NCBI RefSeq assembly: GCF_016907535.1
Contig: NZ_JAFBCF010000001.1
Coordinates: 1,550,001 to 1,614,000, forward strand
Reading direction: 5' to 3'
DNA: 64,000 bases
Source of the DNA: Microlunatus panaciterrae
Lineage (GTDB): Bacteria; Actinomycetota; Actinomycetes; Propionibacteriales; Propionibacteriaceae
The notes below the pieces were generated by a model. It was given only the letters and a program-made list of their open reading frames with translations. It did no database searches and had not been told where the DNA came from. The position numbers and the translations under genes were made by a program. Shown one piece after another: positions 1 to 8,017 of this stretch (within the stretch, counting starts at the first letter, position 1; each line of letters begins with the position of its first letter).

Positions 1-1
1 C

Positions 2-289
2 TCAACTTCGGCCATCATCCTCTCGACTGGGTCCGCCTCGAACATGCGCAACGTGCTGATCGACAGCAACCTGCTCGGTGGCGGTGCCTACACCGTCTAC
101 GGCGGATACCTGGCCGGAACCGACGACCTGTCCAAGGTCTCGAACATCTCCATCACCAACAACCAGTTCACCACGCAGATCTTCCCGAAGTCGGGAGCCT
201 ACGGCCCCCTCACATCAACCGACTCACCCGTCGTTGTCTCAGGCAACACCTGGTACGACGGCCCCAACGCGGGGAAAAGGGTTGACTAG
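2..289 (+). CDS. C-terminus of a secreted right-handed beta-helix protein (5' end outside window)
   Basis: The frame is open from the window edge to a TAG stop and gives 95 residues. The text has the repeating N-x-x-I/V-x-x-N pattern of a parallel beta-helix (RNVLIDSN, VSNISITNNQF, PVVVSGNTWYDG), as in pectate-lyase-like and glycoside-hydrolase-28-like folds. The protein encoded at 40765-42291 has the same type of C-terminal half, so both probably act outside the cell on, or bind to, the polysaccharide made by this locus. No catalytic residues can be judged from this fragment. The N-terminus, any signal peptide and the promoter lie upstream of the window. Confidence 0.75.
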   Translation, partial: STSAIILSTGSASNMRNVLIDSNLLGGGAYTVYGGYLAGTDDLSKVSNISITNNQFTTQIFPKSGAYGPLTSTDSPVVVSGNTWYDGPNAGKRVD

Positions 290-351
290 GCAGTTGTGGC
301 CGCGGCCGCACAATCGGCATCTTTCACCCGAATGGGTGATAGCGTCTCGAT

Positions 352-1593
352 GTGGCAGAGGTTTCCACGAACTCGCTCGAGGCGGACGATGGCCATGGTC
401 GTGAGGGCCGAGCGGACAAGTCGCTTGTTGGGCCATCCGGCGTGACCGTATTGGTTTATGCTCCGTTCTCATTCAATGGTCGAGGGCCAGCCGAGAGCTG
501 CGCCTCAATTGTTTCTGGGTTCGCTGAGTCAGGCCTGCGAACGAAGATCTTCGGTGGCCGGTTCAGGAAGCACATTTCTCCGCCTGTGGAACTGCACCCG
601 TCGCTGTCGCGGCTGAAGCGCCACGTCCCCTGGCGTCTGGTCGCCGACGAGGCGATGTCCACCCTGAACCAGGATTTCGCACGGGCCCTGATGACCGCCG
701 ACCCTACTCGAACGATCGCCTACTTCTGGCCCGATCCACCAATCGAACTCGTCCGTATTGCGAAAGATCATGGCATCGTCACCGTCCGCGAGATGATCAA
801 CACCGCTTGTGCGACGTCAGGCCCCATCCTGGACGCTGCCTACGCGCGGTTAGGTATCCCCGGGTCCCATTCGGTGACCGCTGAGAAGATCTCAGTCGAG
901 ACTGAGGAACTGCGGTTGCACGACTTCCTTTTTGCCTCCAACCCTGAAGTGGAGAGCTCGCTGTCCGGGGTCGGAGTGAGGCCCGAGCAGATTCTGCGTA
1001 CCACCTTCGGCTGGACTCCGGAGCGGTTGGCGCCCAGGGGCACAACGACTCCACATTCTGGGGTCCGCGTGCTCTTTGTCGGCACGTTGAGTGTCCGGAA
1101 GGGTATCCCCGAACTGCTCGAAGCCTGGCGAGCATCCAACGTGGACGGTGAGCTCGTCCTAGCGGGGGCGATGACTCCGGAAGTGGCGGAACTGGTGCGT
1201 GATCATGCGAAGTCAGGCACGATTCGCACCCCCGGCTTTGTGAAGGATGTTGCCAACCTCTTCAGAGGCGCCGACATCTTTGCCTTCCCGACTCTCGAAG
1301 AGGGCGGACCACAGGTCACCTATGAGGCCGCAGGGTGCGGCTTGCCGGTGATCACCACACCGATGGGGGCTGCCCGGCTGGTGGAAACCGGAATTACGGG
1401 TATGGTCGTCGACCCTGGGTCCGTCTCCCAGCTGACCGAGGCGCTGAACGTCTTGGGCTCCAAAGCTGACCTGCGCGAGGCCTGTGGTGAACAGGCTCGG
1501 CGAAAGGCGGACGACTTCACCTACCCTCGCGTCGCAGCGCAGCGCGCCAGCCTACTCATCGGGGCTCTACGGAGCCGACGCAGAAGGCAGTAG
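352..1593 (+). CDS. Glycosyltransferase family 4 (GT-B)
   Basis: 413 residues, usual length for GT4. The N-terminal Rossmann-like domain starts near residue 30 (VTVLVYAPFSFNGRGPAES). The C-terminal donor domain has RVLFVGTLSVRKGIPELLEA near residues 238-258 and the E-x7-E element EEGGPQVTYEAAG near 317-329 that binds the nucleotide-sugar in GT4 retaining enzymes. It should add one sugar to a lipid-linked oligosaccharide at the inner face of the membrane; donor and acceptor cannot be read from sequence. The start chosen is GTG at 352; the first 25 residues are low-complexity, so a start further in (GTG near 442) is possible. It lies alone on the plus strand and converges with the Wzz-like gene whose stop is 10 bases away. 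Confidence 0.85.
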   Translation: MAEVSTNSLEADDGHGREGRADKSLVGPSGVTVLVYAPFSFNGRGPAESCASIVSGFAESGLRTKIFGGRFRKHISPPVELHPSLSRLKRHVPWRLVADEAMSTLNQDFARALMTADPTRTIAYFWPDPPIELVRIAKDHGIVTVREMINTACATSGPILDAAYARLGIPGSHSVTAEKISVETEELRLHDFLFASNPEVESSLSGVGVRPEQILRTTFGWTPERLAPRGTTTPHSGVRVLFVGTLSVRKGIPELLEAWRASNVDGELVLAGAMTPEVAELVRDHAKSGTIRTPGFVKDVANLFRGADIFAFPTLEEGGPQVTYEAAGCGLPVITTPMGAARLVETGITGMVVDPGSVSQLTEALNVLGSKADLREACGEQARRKADDFTYPRVAAQRASLLIGALRSRRRRQ

Positions 1594-1603
1594 TCTCGCG
1601 ACA

Positions 1604-2278
1604 TCACCGAAGACCACGAGTTGGTCTCTGTCCGGCCCGAGCGGGGCGCCCCCAGACGAGGAGGCGCTCGAACCAGCAAATGGCGATGATGGTCAAAGCA
1701 GCCCCGGCGAGCCCGGTAGCCATTGCTGCACGAGCCCTGCTCCCGGATATGTACGCCACGCTCGGTTCCGCTGGAGAAGCGAGGGTCGTGACTCTCATGG
1801 AGGGTCGTACGCCCGCGGCGTCTTGACGCTGTCGCAAGAGAGAGCTCAGCTCAGTTGCCACCTGATGTGCGGTCAGTTCGACAGCCTCGGGCGCGCTGTC
1901 CACGACTTGTACGTTGATGCTGGGCGTGAAGTACTGAGGTTGCCACTGAGTACCCTGGTTCGGCACGCGAACCTGGACACCCCGCCGTCGACCTTCACCA
2001 AACAGGGTGGTGTCTCCGGAGGCAGTGAACAATGGCGTGTTCGTGCCGTTCCAGTCCGACGCCAGTACGCCCGCTAGCGGCGCCAAAGCATGGTGAGGAT
2101 CCTCGAGCTTGTTGGGGTAGTACTGTTCGTTCGGCGCCAGGAGAACAACGTTGAACTGAGTCGCATAGACACCGGGCTGGTGGGTCGCCTGATAAAGAGC
2201 AGTCATCGTCAGGGCAGCGCCCAGCAACACAAAGTACCACCGTCGGAACAGCAGTCTGATCAGCTCGCGCACCGTCAA
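1604..2278 (-). CDS. Wzz/YveK-like polysaccharide chain-length protein, no kinase domain
   Basis: 224 residues. A basic N-terminus (LIRLLFRRWYFVLLG) leads into TM1 near residues 15-35, then an extracytoplasmic region of about 145 residues, and TM2 near 183-203, followed by a short Arg-rich cytoplasmic tail. This two-helix layout is that of PCP-2 polysaccharide co-polymerases. No Walker motifs follow. The start is TTG at 2278, preceded by a GGGG ribosome site; GTG at 2272 is the alternative. It is divergent from a similar gene at 2421 with 142 bases between them, and the two N-termini are alike (LLFRRWYFVLL and LLRRWYLVLV), suggesting an old duplication. Function in chain length or export is inferred from family only. 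Confidence 0.75.
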   Translation of the reverse strand: MTVRELIRLLFRRWYFVLLGAALTMTALYQATHQPGVYATQFNVVLLAPNEQYYPNKLEDPHHALAPLAGVLASDWNGTNTPLFTASGDTTLFGEGRRRGVQVRVPNQGTQWQPQYFTPSINVQVVDSAPEAVELTAHQVATELSSLLRQRQDAAGVRPSMRVTTLASPAEPSVAYISGSRARAAMATGLAGAALTIIAICWFERLLVWGRPARAGQRPTRGLR

Positions 2279-2420
2279 GATCGAAACCCCTGGACGATAC
2301 TACTCCACAGCCCCCCGAGGCTGGGCTAGAATTGGTCAATCCCCCACGTCGGCCCACGCGGTGTGAAAAGATGATGACTCGGGGGCCGCGCACAGTATCT
2401 GCGCTGTCGAGGGGGAACAG

Positions 2421-3275
2421 TTGCAATTCAAAGACTTGTGGGCGACGCTGCTGCGTCGCTGGTACCTCGTTCTGGTCGCCGTGATGATCACGATAGGCGC
2501 TTCGTCGGCAGTGGTCTTCCTCGTCGGGCCGACTTACGAGGCCAAGGGCTCGGTGCTGCTCATCCCACCGGGTACAACGGTATCCCAGGCCAACCCCTCC
2601 GGTACGCTCGGCAACCCCTTCCTTTCACTCGGCGGCCTCAACCAGGCACGCGACATCGTGGTCAACACGATGGCGTCGAAGTCGGTGTATGAGGACCTAT
2701 GCAACCACAAGGGTGACTCTTCTTACGAGCAGATGCGGGTGGAGCTGTGCAAGAGCCGCCCCGGCGTCTCGTACCAGGCCACTCCCGATTTCACCAGTAG
2801 CGCGCCGGTCATCCTCGTCACCGTTGAAGCAGACTCCTCGACCAACGCAGTCACCGCACTGCATGCCGTGATGGAACGAGTGCCCGCCACTCTGACCCAA
2901 CTGCAGTCAGATCTGGGTCTCAGGCCCAGAGCTGAGATCACGTCAATCCCGCTGGTGTCCGACGACCATCCGGATGCCGTGCACAAGACCCAGATCCGAG
3001 CGGGGATCGCTGCCGGCGCCGCCACGCTCGGCTTCGGCCTTCTCTTGATCGCCCTAGGGGAGGGACTGGTTGCCTCCAAGCGCACTCCCCGGCGGGCACG
3101 CGGGCTAGCAACCAGCCCGCGGCCGACTAGCACCGCGGAGAACCAAGAGAGAACGGGAGCTGACCTGAAGGTTGCTCGTGCCGGCGGTGTTGACCGAACG
3201 CAGCCTGCCAGCAGCAGATCTAGCCAGCTCGATCACAGCCCTGACTTGCGCAGCGTCGCGGCCGCACGAGACTAG
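2421..3275 (+). CDS. Wzz/YveK-like polysaccharide chain-length protein, no kinase domain
   Basis: 284 residues. TM1 lies near residues 15-35 (RRWYLVLVAVMITIGASSAV); a roughly 155-residue extracytoplasmic part contains AKGSVLLIPPGT, typical of the Wzz first beta strand; TM2 is near 193-213. A cytoplasmic tail of about 70 residues is basic and probably disordered, and there is no ATP-binding domain. The start is TTG at 2421 with a GGGGG ribosome site six bases upstream. It opens the plus-strand operon with the polymerase (8 bases downstream) and two glycosyltransferases, so it most likely sets the length of that polymer. A possible -10 (TATCTG) lies at 2396-2401. Confidence 0.8.
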   Translation: MQFKDLWATLLRRWYLVLVAVMITIGASSAVVFLVGPTYEAKGSVLLIPPGTTVSQANPSGTLGNPFLSLGGLNQARDIVVNTMASKSVYEDLCNHKGDSSYEQMRVELCKSRPGVSYQATPDFTSSAPVILVTVEADSSTNAVTALHAVMERVPATLTQLQSDLGLRPRAEITSIPLVSDDHPDAVHKTQIRAGIAAGAATLGFGLLLIALGEGLVASKRTPRRARGLATSPRPTSTAENQERTGADLKVARAGGVDRTQPASSRSSQLDHSPDLRSVAAARD

Positions 3276-3283
3276 ATCCGCCC

Positions 3284-4636
3284 GTGGCCGCCACTTCAGA
3301 CCAACTGCCAACCGGCATCGATGCGACGACCCTGCTGACGATCTACATCTGCCTGCTGCTGGCCATACCGTCGGCGATGGTCGTCGGCCCGCTCGGCAGC
3401 GCGGGCGCCCCATCGGCGATCTTCGCTATCGGGGCATTCTTCTTGTGGGTCTGGTTTCAGGTCCGGCGCAGCAGCCAGGTTGTCAGAGTGGCTCGACCGG
3501 TACGTGCCGCGGCACTTGCATGGTTGCTCATCATGGTCGTGGTCTACGCCCACGCCATGTCCTCGCCGCTTCCCGGGGACGAGATCAGCCCCGCCGACAA
3601 CGGGCTGCTGAAATTGGTCGGTTTCACCGGCATCCTGCTCATCGCCAACGATGGAGCCCCTACCCTGCAGCGCCACCGTGCCGCACTCAGACGTCTGGTC
3701 ATCGGGGTCGGTCTGATCGCTGCACTCGGCCTGCTTCAGTATGCAACCCGACAGCTCTGGGTTGACCGACTCCAGGTGCCCGGGCTCACGCAAAGCACGG
3801 TTGGCGGCGGGCTGATTGAACGCAATGGGCACCCCCGACCCAGCGGCACCTCGACACACCCCATCGAGTACGGCGTCGTGCTGACCATGGTCCTCCCCAT
3901 CGCCATCGCCTACGCGCTCAAGGCACCCTCCCGACGGTGGATGTACAGAGCCTTTCTCGTGGCGATCGGCTTCGCGATCTTCCTCTCGATCTCTAGGTCG
4001 GCGATGCTCTGCGCTGCGGTGGCACTCGTGGTCTTGGCAGCGTCCTGGGGTGCTGCCGCGCGTGTCCGTGGGCTCATCGCATTGATCGCGATGGCTCTCG
4101 TGGTCTACCTCTTTGTTCCTGGCGTGCTAGGCACGGTTATCGATCTCTTCGCCGGCGCTTCGCAGGACCCAAGCATTGCCTCAAGGACGGGGAGCTATGA
4201 CCTTGCTGGAGAGTTCATCAGCCACAGTCCAATTGTGGGGCGCGGTTTTGGAACGTTTCTGCCCAAGTACTGGATCCTCGACAACGGCTACCTGGGGATG
4301 CTGATCGAGGGCGGGATACTCGGACTTGGAGGTTTGCTGGTGCTCATCGTCGCTGCCGCTATCGCGGCCAGGCAGGCACGCCGGATGGCCGTCGATGACT
4401 TCGACCGCGCTCTTGCGCAAGCTCTGCTGGCGTCGATTGCATCGGGGGCCGCCGGACTCGCCTTCTTCGACACCTTCGGGTTTCCGCAGTCCGCGGGATG
4501 CTTCTTCCTCCTCCTTGGACTGTCCGGCGCGCTGTGGCGGCTGACCCAAGGCCAAGTTGTGGCCTCAGTAGTTGTTGACAGCAAGGTCCCCATCGGCCTG
4601 AGCTCCGACCAGACTGCGGGAGGGGAAACGCCATGA
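3284..4636 (+). CDS. O-antigen ligase / Wzy-type polymerase family membrane protein
   Basis: 450 residues with about ten to twelve hydrophobic helices spread over the whole length. The long non-membrane loop near residues 170-205, with the conserved-looking GTSTHPIEYG segment, and a second loop with SRTGSYDLAGEFI and GRGFGTF near 300-330 match the Wzy_C/WaaL family, in which loop Arg and His residues act on undecaprenyl-linked sugar. It should polymerise repeat units at the outer face of the membrane. GTG start at 3284, 8 bases after the Wzz-like gene; its stop overlaps the next start (ATGA). Polymerase rather than ligase is inferred from the neighbouring Wzz and glycosyltransferases. Confidence 0.82.
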   Translation: MAATSDQLPTGIDATTLLTIYICLLLAIPSAMVVGPLGSAGAPSAIFAIGAFFLWVWFQVRRSSQVVRVARPVRAAALAWLLIMVVVYAHAMSSPLPGDEISPADNGLLKLVGFTGILLIANDGAPTLQRHRAALRRLVIGVGLIAALGLLQYATRQLWVDRLQVPGLTQSTVGGGLIERNGHPRPSGTSTHPIEYGVVLTMVLPIAIAYALKAPSRRWMYRAFLVAIGFAIFLSISRSAMLCAAVALVVLAASWGAAARVRGLIALIAMALVVYLFVPGVLGTVIDLFAGASQDPSIASRTGSYDLAGEFISHSPIVGRGFGTFLPKYWILDNGYLGMLIEGGILGLGGLLVLIVAAAIAARQARRMAVDDFDRALAQALLASIASGAAGLAFFDTFGFPQSAGCFFLLLGLSGALWRLTQGQVVASVVVDSKVPIGLSSDQTAGGETP

Positions 4637-5637
4637 CCCCAGAGCAGGCAGCTCATCAGGCATGGAGGGTAGAGGCCGGCTCGCCACCAGACTCCACCGA
4701 CCTGACCCACGAGCGTGTGACGGTCGTTGTTGTCATGTACAACAGTGGGCCTCTGCTCGCGGACTTCGTGACTTCACTTGAAGAGGGTCTGGCTGGGGTC
4801 GAGTTTGAGCTCGTGGCGGTCGACAACGCCTCTCCGGACGACAGCGCCGAGATCATGGAAACGATCGCCCCGAGCGCCACGATCGTGCGTGCGCAGCGCA
4901 ACGGGGGGTACGCGGCCGGCATAAACCTGGGCGTCGCCGCCGCCGGGCCGCACACGGCGATTCTGGTGGTCAACTCCGACGTTCGTCTCGGACGCAACTG
5001 TGTCGCTCAGCTGTTGACCAGGCTACGACGCCCGGGAGTGGGGATTGCGGTCCCGCGCTTGGTGGACGGTGAGGGTCAAGTGATCGACTCGATGCGGCGC
5101 GAGCCTTCGGTCTTTCGCGCATTCTGTGATGCGATCATCGGCGCGGAACGTGCCGGACGGAGGGCCTTGGGCGAGGTGATCACCGATCGCCGTCAGTATG
5201 AACAAGAGCAAACAACCGACTGGGCCGAAGGGTCGACCCAACTGATCAGTGCAGAGTGCTGGCGGGTCTGCGGGCCATGGGACGAATCGTTCTTCCTCTA
5301 CTCCGAAGAGACGGAATATGACCTTCGCGCCCGTGATCTGGGCTTTTCGACAATCTTTGTCCCATCGGCCGGCGCGATCCACCTTGAGGGGGGATCAGGC
5401 ATCTCCGACACGCTGTGGAGCCTGCAGGTGGTCAACCGGGTCAGGTTCTATCGGCGCCGCCACGGTCGGCTCGCGACCGTGATGTTCTGGCTGGCTACTT
5501 TCGTCCGAGAGTCGACCAGGGCCGCGCTTGGCCGTCAGAACAGTCGTGCGGCCGCCCGGGCGCTCATGACTCCTCGGTATCTTCGGGCGACCGCGGGCCC
5601 GGGATCCGTCCGAAGCAAGGAAGGGCAAGAAGAATGA
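4633..5637 (+). CDS. Glycosyltransferase family 2 (rhamnosyltransferase-like)
   Basis: 334 residues. The GT-A fold opens near residue 30 (VTVVVVMYNSGPLLADFV), followed by VAVDNASPDDSAE, the nucleotide-binding element RAQRNGGYAAGINLGV, and the metal-binding site in LVVNSDVRL (D-x-D-like NSDV). FFLYSEETEYDLRARDLG near residue 222 is the ED-type acceptor motif of WbbL-like rhamnosyltransferases. It is an inverting transferase acting on a lipid-linked intermediate at the cytoplasmic membrane. It overlaps both neighbours by four bases, so it is translationally coupled within the 2421-6827 operon. Rhamnose as donor is a guess from similarity of the motif set. Confidence 0.85.
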   Translation: MTPEQAAHQAWRVEAGSPPDSTDLTHERVTVVVVMYNSGPLLADFVTSLEEGLAGVEFELVAVDNASPDDSAEIMETIAPSATIVRAQRNGGYAAGINLGVAAAGPHTAILVVNSDVRLGRNCVAQLLTRLRRPGVGIAVPRLVDGEGQVIDSMRREPSVFRAFCDAIIGAERAGRRALGEVITDRRQYEQEQTTDWAEGSTQLISAECWRVCGPWDESFFLYSEETEYDLRARDLGFSTIFVPSAGAIHLEGGSGISDTLWSLQVVNRVRFYRRRHGRLATVMFWLATFVRESTRAALGRQNSRAAARALMTPRYLRATAGPGSVRSKEGQEE

Positions 5638-6827
5638 GCTCAACCGAACGCGCAGTCGGACCAGGAATCTCGATCGTCTGCGTCTACAACGACCTGGAGG
5701 TTCGTAGGGAGTGCCTCGACCGGTCCATTGAGAGGTATTCGGGCGACCTAGACATCGACTTCGTTGCCGTTGACAACACGGGGCACGCCTTCACCTCAGC
5801 CGGTGCCGCTCTCAACCATGGCGCCCGGATGGCATGCCACGAGCTGGTGGCCTTCGTGCATCAGGACGTATACCTGCATTCGATCGAGCGCCTGGTCCAT
5901 GCTGGGGCCGCCTTCGAGGATGGGGTCTGGGGCTTGCTGGGCGCAAACGGTGTCACACACCAGGGAGAGAATGTCGGTCGGATGCGTGATCGCGCGCAGG
6001 TCATCGGTCACCATCGGCCGACGCCCGTCGATGTGGACAGCGTGGACGAGGTTCTCTTCCTCGCACCACGCGATCTCGTTCTCAAGCATCCGTTGACCGA
6101 GGAACCCGAACTAGCCTGGCATGCCTACGCCGTCGAGTACGGACTGCGTCTCCGCCGGTTCGGGAAACGGGTAGGCGCAGTCGATCTAGGCATCACGCAC
6201 AACAGCCTCACCGTCAACCTGGCCAAGCTGGACGTAGCCCATCGCCGTGTGGGCAGCACCTATCCACGGGAACTACCTATCCACACCACCTGTGGAGTTA
6301 TCGGATCGTCCAAGGCCCGGTGGCGCAGCCTCCGGATGGTTCGCGAGCACGGATGGCGCCTGCGCTGGCTGCGGCACTCACTACTCGCGGCCAGGGTTCG
6401 CCGTCGGATCGATGTCCCCGTAGTGCTGAGTGACATCCGGCATGAAGTCGATCTCGTGCCGTTCTCTCGCACTTCTCCGCTTTACCTCTTCAACCTGGAC
6501 AACGCCGGAGGGTTTGCCGAGTACTCCTCAGCACCCTTGCGGCTGACCAGATACGGGCGGCCCGTGATCATGAGTACCGGATCGTCCCTGCCGGACGTGA
6601 TTGCCAGGGTGAGCGAGCTGCCCGAATCGGCGCGGACCCTGGTGGTGGGCGTCGGTCTCGACGACCTGGCCGATTTCGTGACGGGGTGCGGTCGCGAGCG
6701 CAACTGGCTTGTGGGCATCCATCCGGCCGAGATTTGGCTGCTCGGCGGCGCAGGTGCGAATGAGCTGCCGCGCGAGTGGTCCCGGCCCGAGGCAGTACCC
6801 CTTGCCTTCGGTGGAACCAGGTCCTGA
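5634..6827 (+). CDS. GT2-like glycosyltransferase with unassigned C-terminal domain
   Basis: 397 residues from the ATG at 5634, which overlaps the previous stop as ATGA; the frame is open further upstream but that part shadows the previous gene. Residues 8-200 look like a compact GT-A domain: ISIVCVYNDLEVRRECLDRS, then FVAVDNTGHAFTSAGAALN and FVHQDVYL, where HQDV stands where D-x-D is expected. From about residue 255 to the end there is a second part (PVVLSDIRHEVDLVPFSRTS, PLYLFNLDNAGGFAEYSSAP, a Rossmann-like PVIMSTGSSLPDVIARVSE) that I do not recognise. It closes the plus-strand operon and converges with the minus operon 8 bases away. Confidence 0.75.
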   Translation: MSSTERAVGPGISIVCVYNDLEVRRECLDRSIERYSGDLDIDFVAVDNTGHAFTSAGAALNHGARMACHELVAFVHQDVYLHSIERLVHAGAAFEDGVWGLLGANGVTHQGENVGRMRDRAQVIGHHRPTPVDVDSVDEVLFLAPRDLVLKHPLTEEPELAWHAYAVEYGLRLRRFGKRVGAVDLGITHNSLTVNLAKLDVAHRRVGSTYPRELPIHTTCGVIGSSKARWRSLRMVREHGWRLRWLRHSLLAARVRRRIDVPVVLSDIRHEVDLVPFSRTSPLYLFNLDNAGGFAEYSSAPLRLTRYGRPVIMSTGSSLPDVIARVSELPESARTLVVGVGLDDLADFVTGCGRERNWLVGIHPAEIWLLGGAGANELPREWSRPEAVPLAFGGTRS

Positions 6828-6834
6828 AGTCAGC

Positions 6835-7947
6835 TCACCGCCTCGTCATGCAGCTGATCGGCTCCACCACGTCCGCAAGCGTTGTGGCGAAGGCGCAAGT
6901 GGAGTAGTGGTCCATCACGCGTGCGCGGGCGGCCCTGCCGAGCCTCTCGCGCTCCTGGTCGTCGGACAGCAGCCGGACCACAGCGCTCGCGAATGCGTCC
7001 GTGTCACCAGGTGGGACGACCAAGCCTGTCTCGCCAACCTGTTCGGCCACACTGCCAACCCCGAAAGCCACCACGGGCGTACCCACGAGCATGGCCTCTA
7101 GCACCACTAAGGGAAACGGGTCATCGCGGGACGTGAGCGTGGCCACATCGAAGCGCCGCATGTGTGCGTATGGATTGGGGCTCGGGCCCAGAAATTCGAC
7201 GTCCCAGTTCTGAACCTCTGAACTCACGGGCTGAACGATGTCTCCTACCCACACAAAGCGGATACGACTACTCGGCAGGGCTTGGCGAACCTTGTCGGAC
7301 ACCTCAACCCATAAGTCGGCCCCCTTGCGATACTCCACTGTTCCACAGCAACCGACCACCAGCTCTTCATCGAAGTATGTGCGGTCAGGTATCTCGTTTG
7401 ACAGTCGGATGACGTCGCTATCCGCCGGCACTGAGGGCAACATGGCGACACTGGTCGCGGATCTGCCGGAGAGCTCGCACAGGGCCGTGTGGACGCTCGG
7501 TGAGCAGGCGATCAGCAACACTTCTGGCAGTGTGACCGGAACATGCGCGGCCTCAAGGAAATCTTGTGTCAAAGGACCGGACTCATGCACATGGAGGAGG
7601 GCGGTGCGGCCAAGCCAACGTGTAGCGACGAGATAGATCGCCGCGGACGAGGAGTTGACATACACCAAGTCGGGTCGATGACGGAAAATTGTGACCACAA
7701 CGAGTGCGCTGTCAACAATCCAGGCGAGTCTTCGAAACCGATTCATGCGCCAGAGGCGGCGCCGAACTCGGCCAAGAAACTCGATGGATGTCGGCGCCAC
7801 TTGCTCGAATTCGGCCAGCAGAGGTCCGGGCGCCCTCGATATCACGTTGACCTCGTGACCTTGGTCGATCAAGCTCTTGACCGCTAGTAGCGCGATGCGA
7901 GGCGCCCCTGTCCGAGATGCCTCGTGCGTGACGAGGAGAATGCGCAT
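6835..7947 (-). CDS. Glycosyltransferase family 4 (GT-B)
   Basis: 370 residues from the ATG at 7947 (MRILLVTHEASRTGAPRIAL); a start five codons earlier is possible but adds nothing conserved. The donor domain carries VVGCCGTVEYRKGADLWVEV near residue 200 and the nucleotide-sugar site DDPFPLVVLEAMLVGTPVVA near 285-305, with the E-x7-E motif weakened (D-x-F-x-x-x-x-x-E). It is the last gene of the minus-strand operon that starts at 20098, 70 bases after the flippase. Probably one of the transferases that build the repeat unit carried by that flippase; sugar unknown. Confidence 0.85.
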   Translation of the reverse strand: MRILLVTHEASRTGAPRIALLAVKSLIDQGHEVNVISRAPGPLLAEFEQVAPTSIEFLGRVRRRLWRMNRFRRLAWIVDSALVVVTIFRHRPDLVYVNSSSAAIYLVATRWLGRTALLHVHESGPLTQDFLEAAHVPVTLPEVLLIACSPSVHTALCELSGRSATSVAMLPSVPADSDVIRLSNEIPDRTYFDEELVVGCCGTVEYRKGADLWVEVSDKVRQALPSSRIRFVWVGDIVQPVSSEVQNWDVEFLGPSPNPYAHMRRFDVATLTSRDDPFPLVVLEAMLVGTPVVAFGVGSVAEQVGETGLVVPPGDTDAFASAVVRLLSDDQERERLGRAARARVMDHYSTCAFATTLADVVEPISCMTRR

Positions 7948-8017
7948 TACGGTGACCCCCACGGCGCCGAGGCGGCGCTCTGACTGGCGCTGTCAGACTC
8001 GACGCAACTCACGGAAA

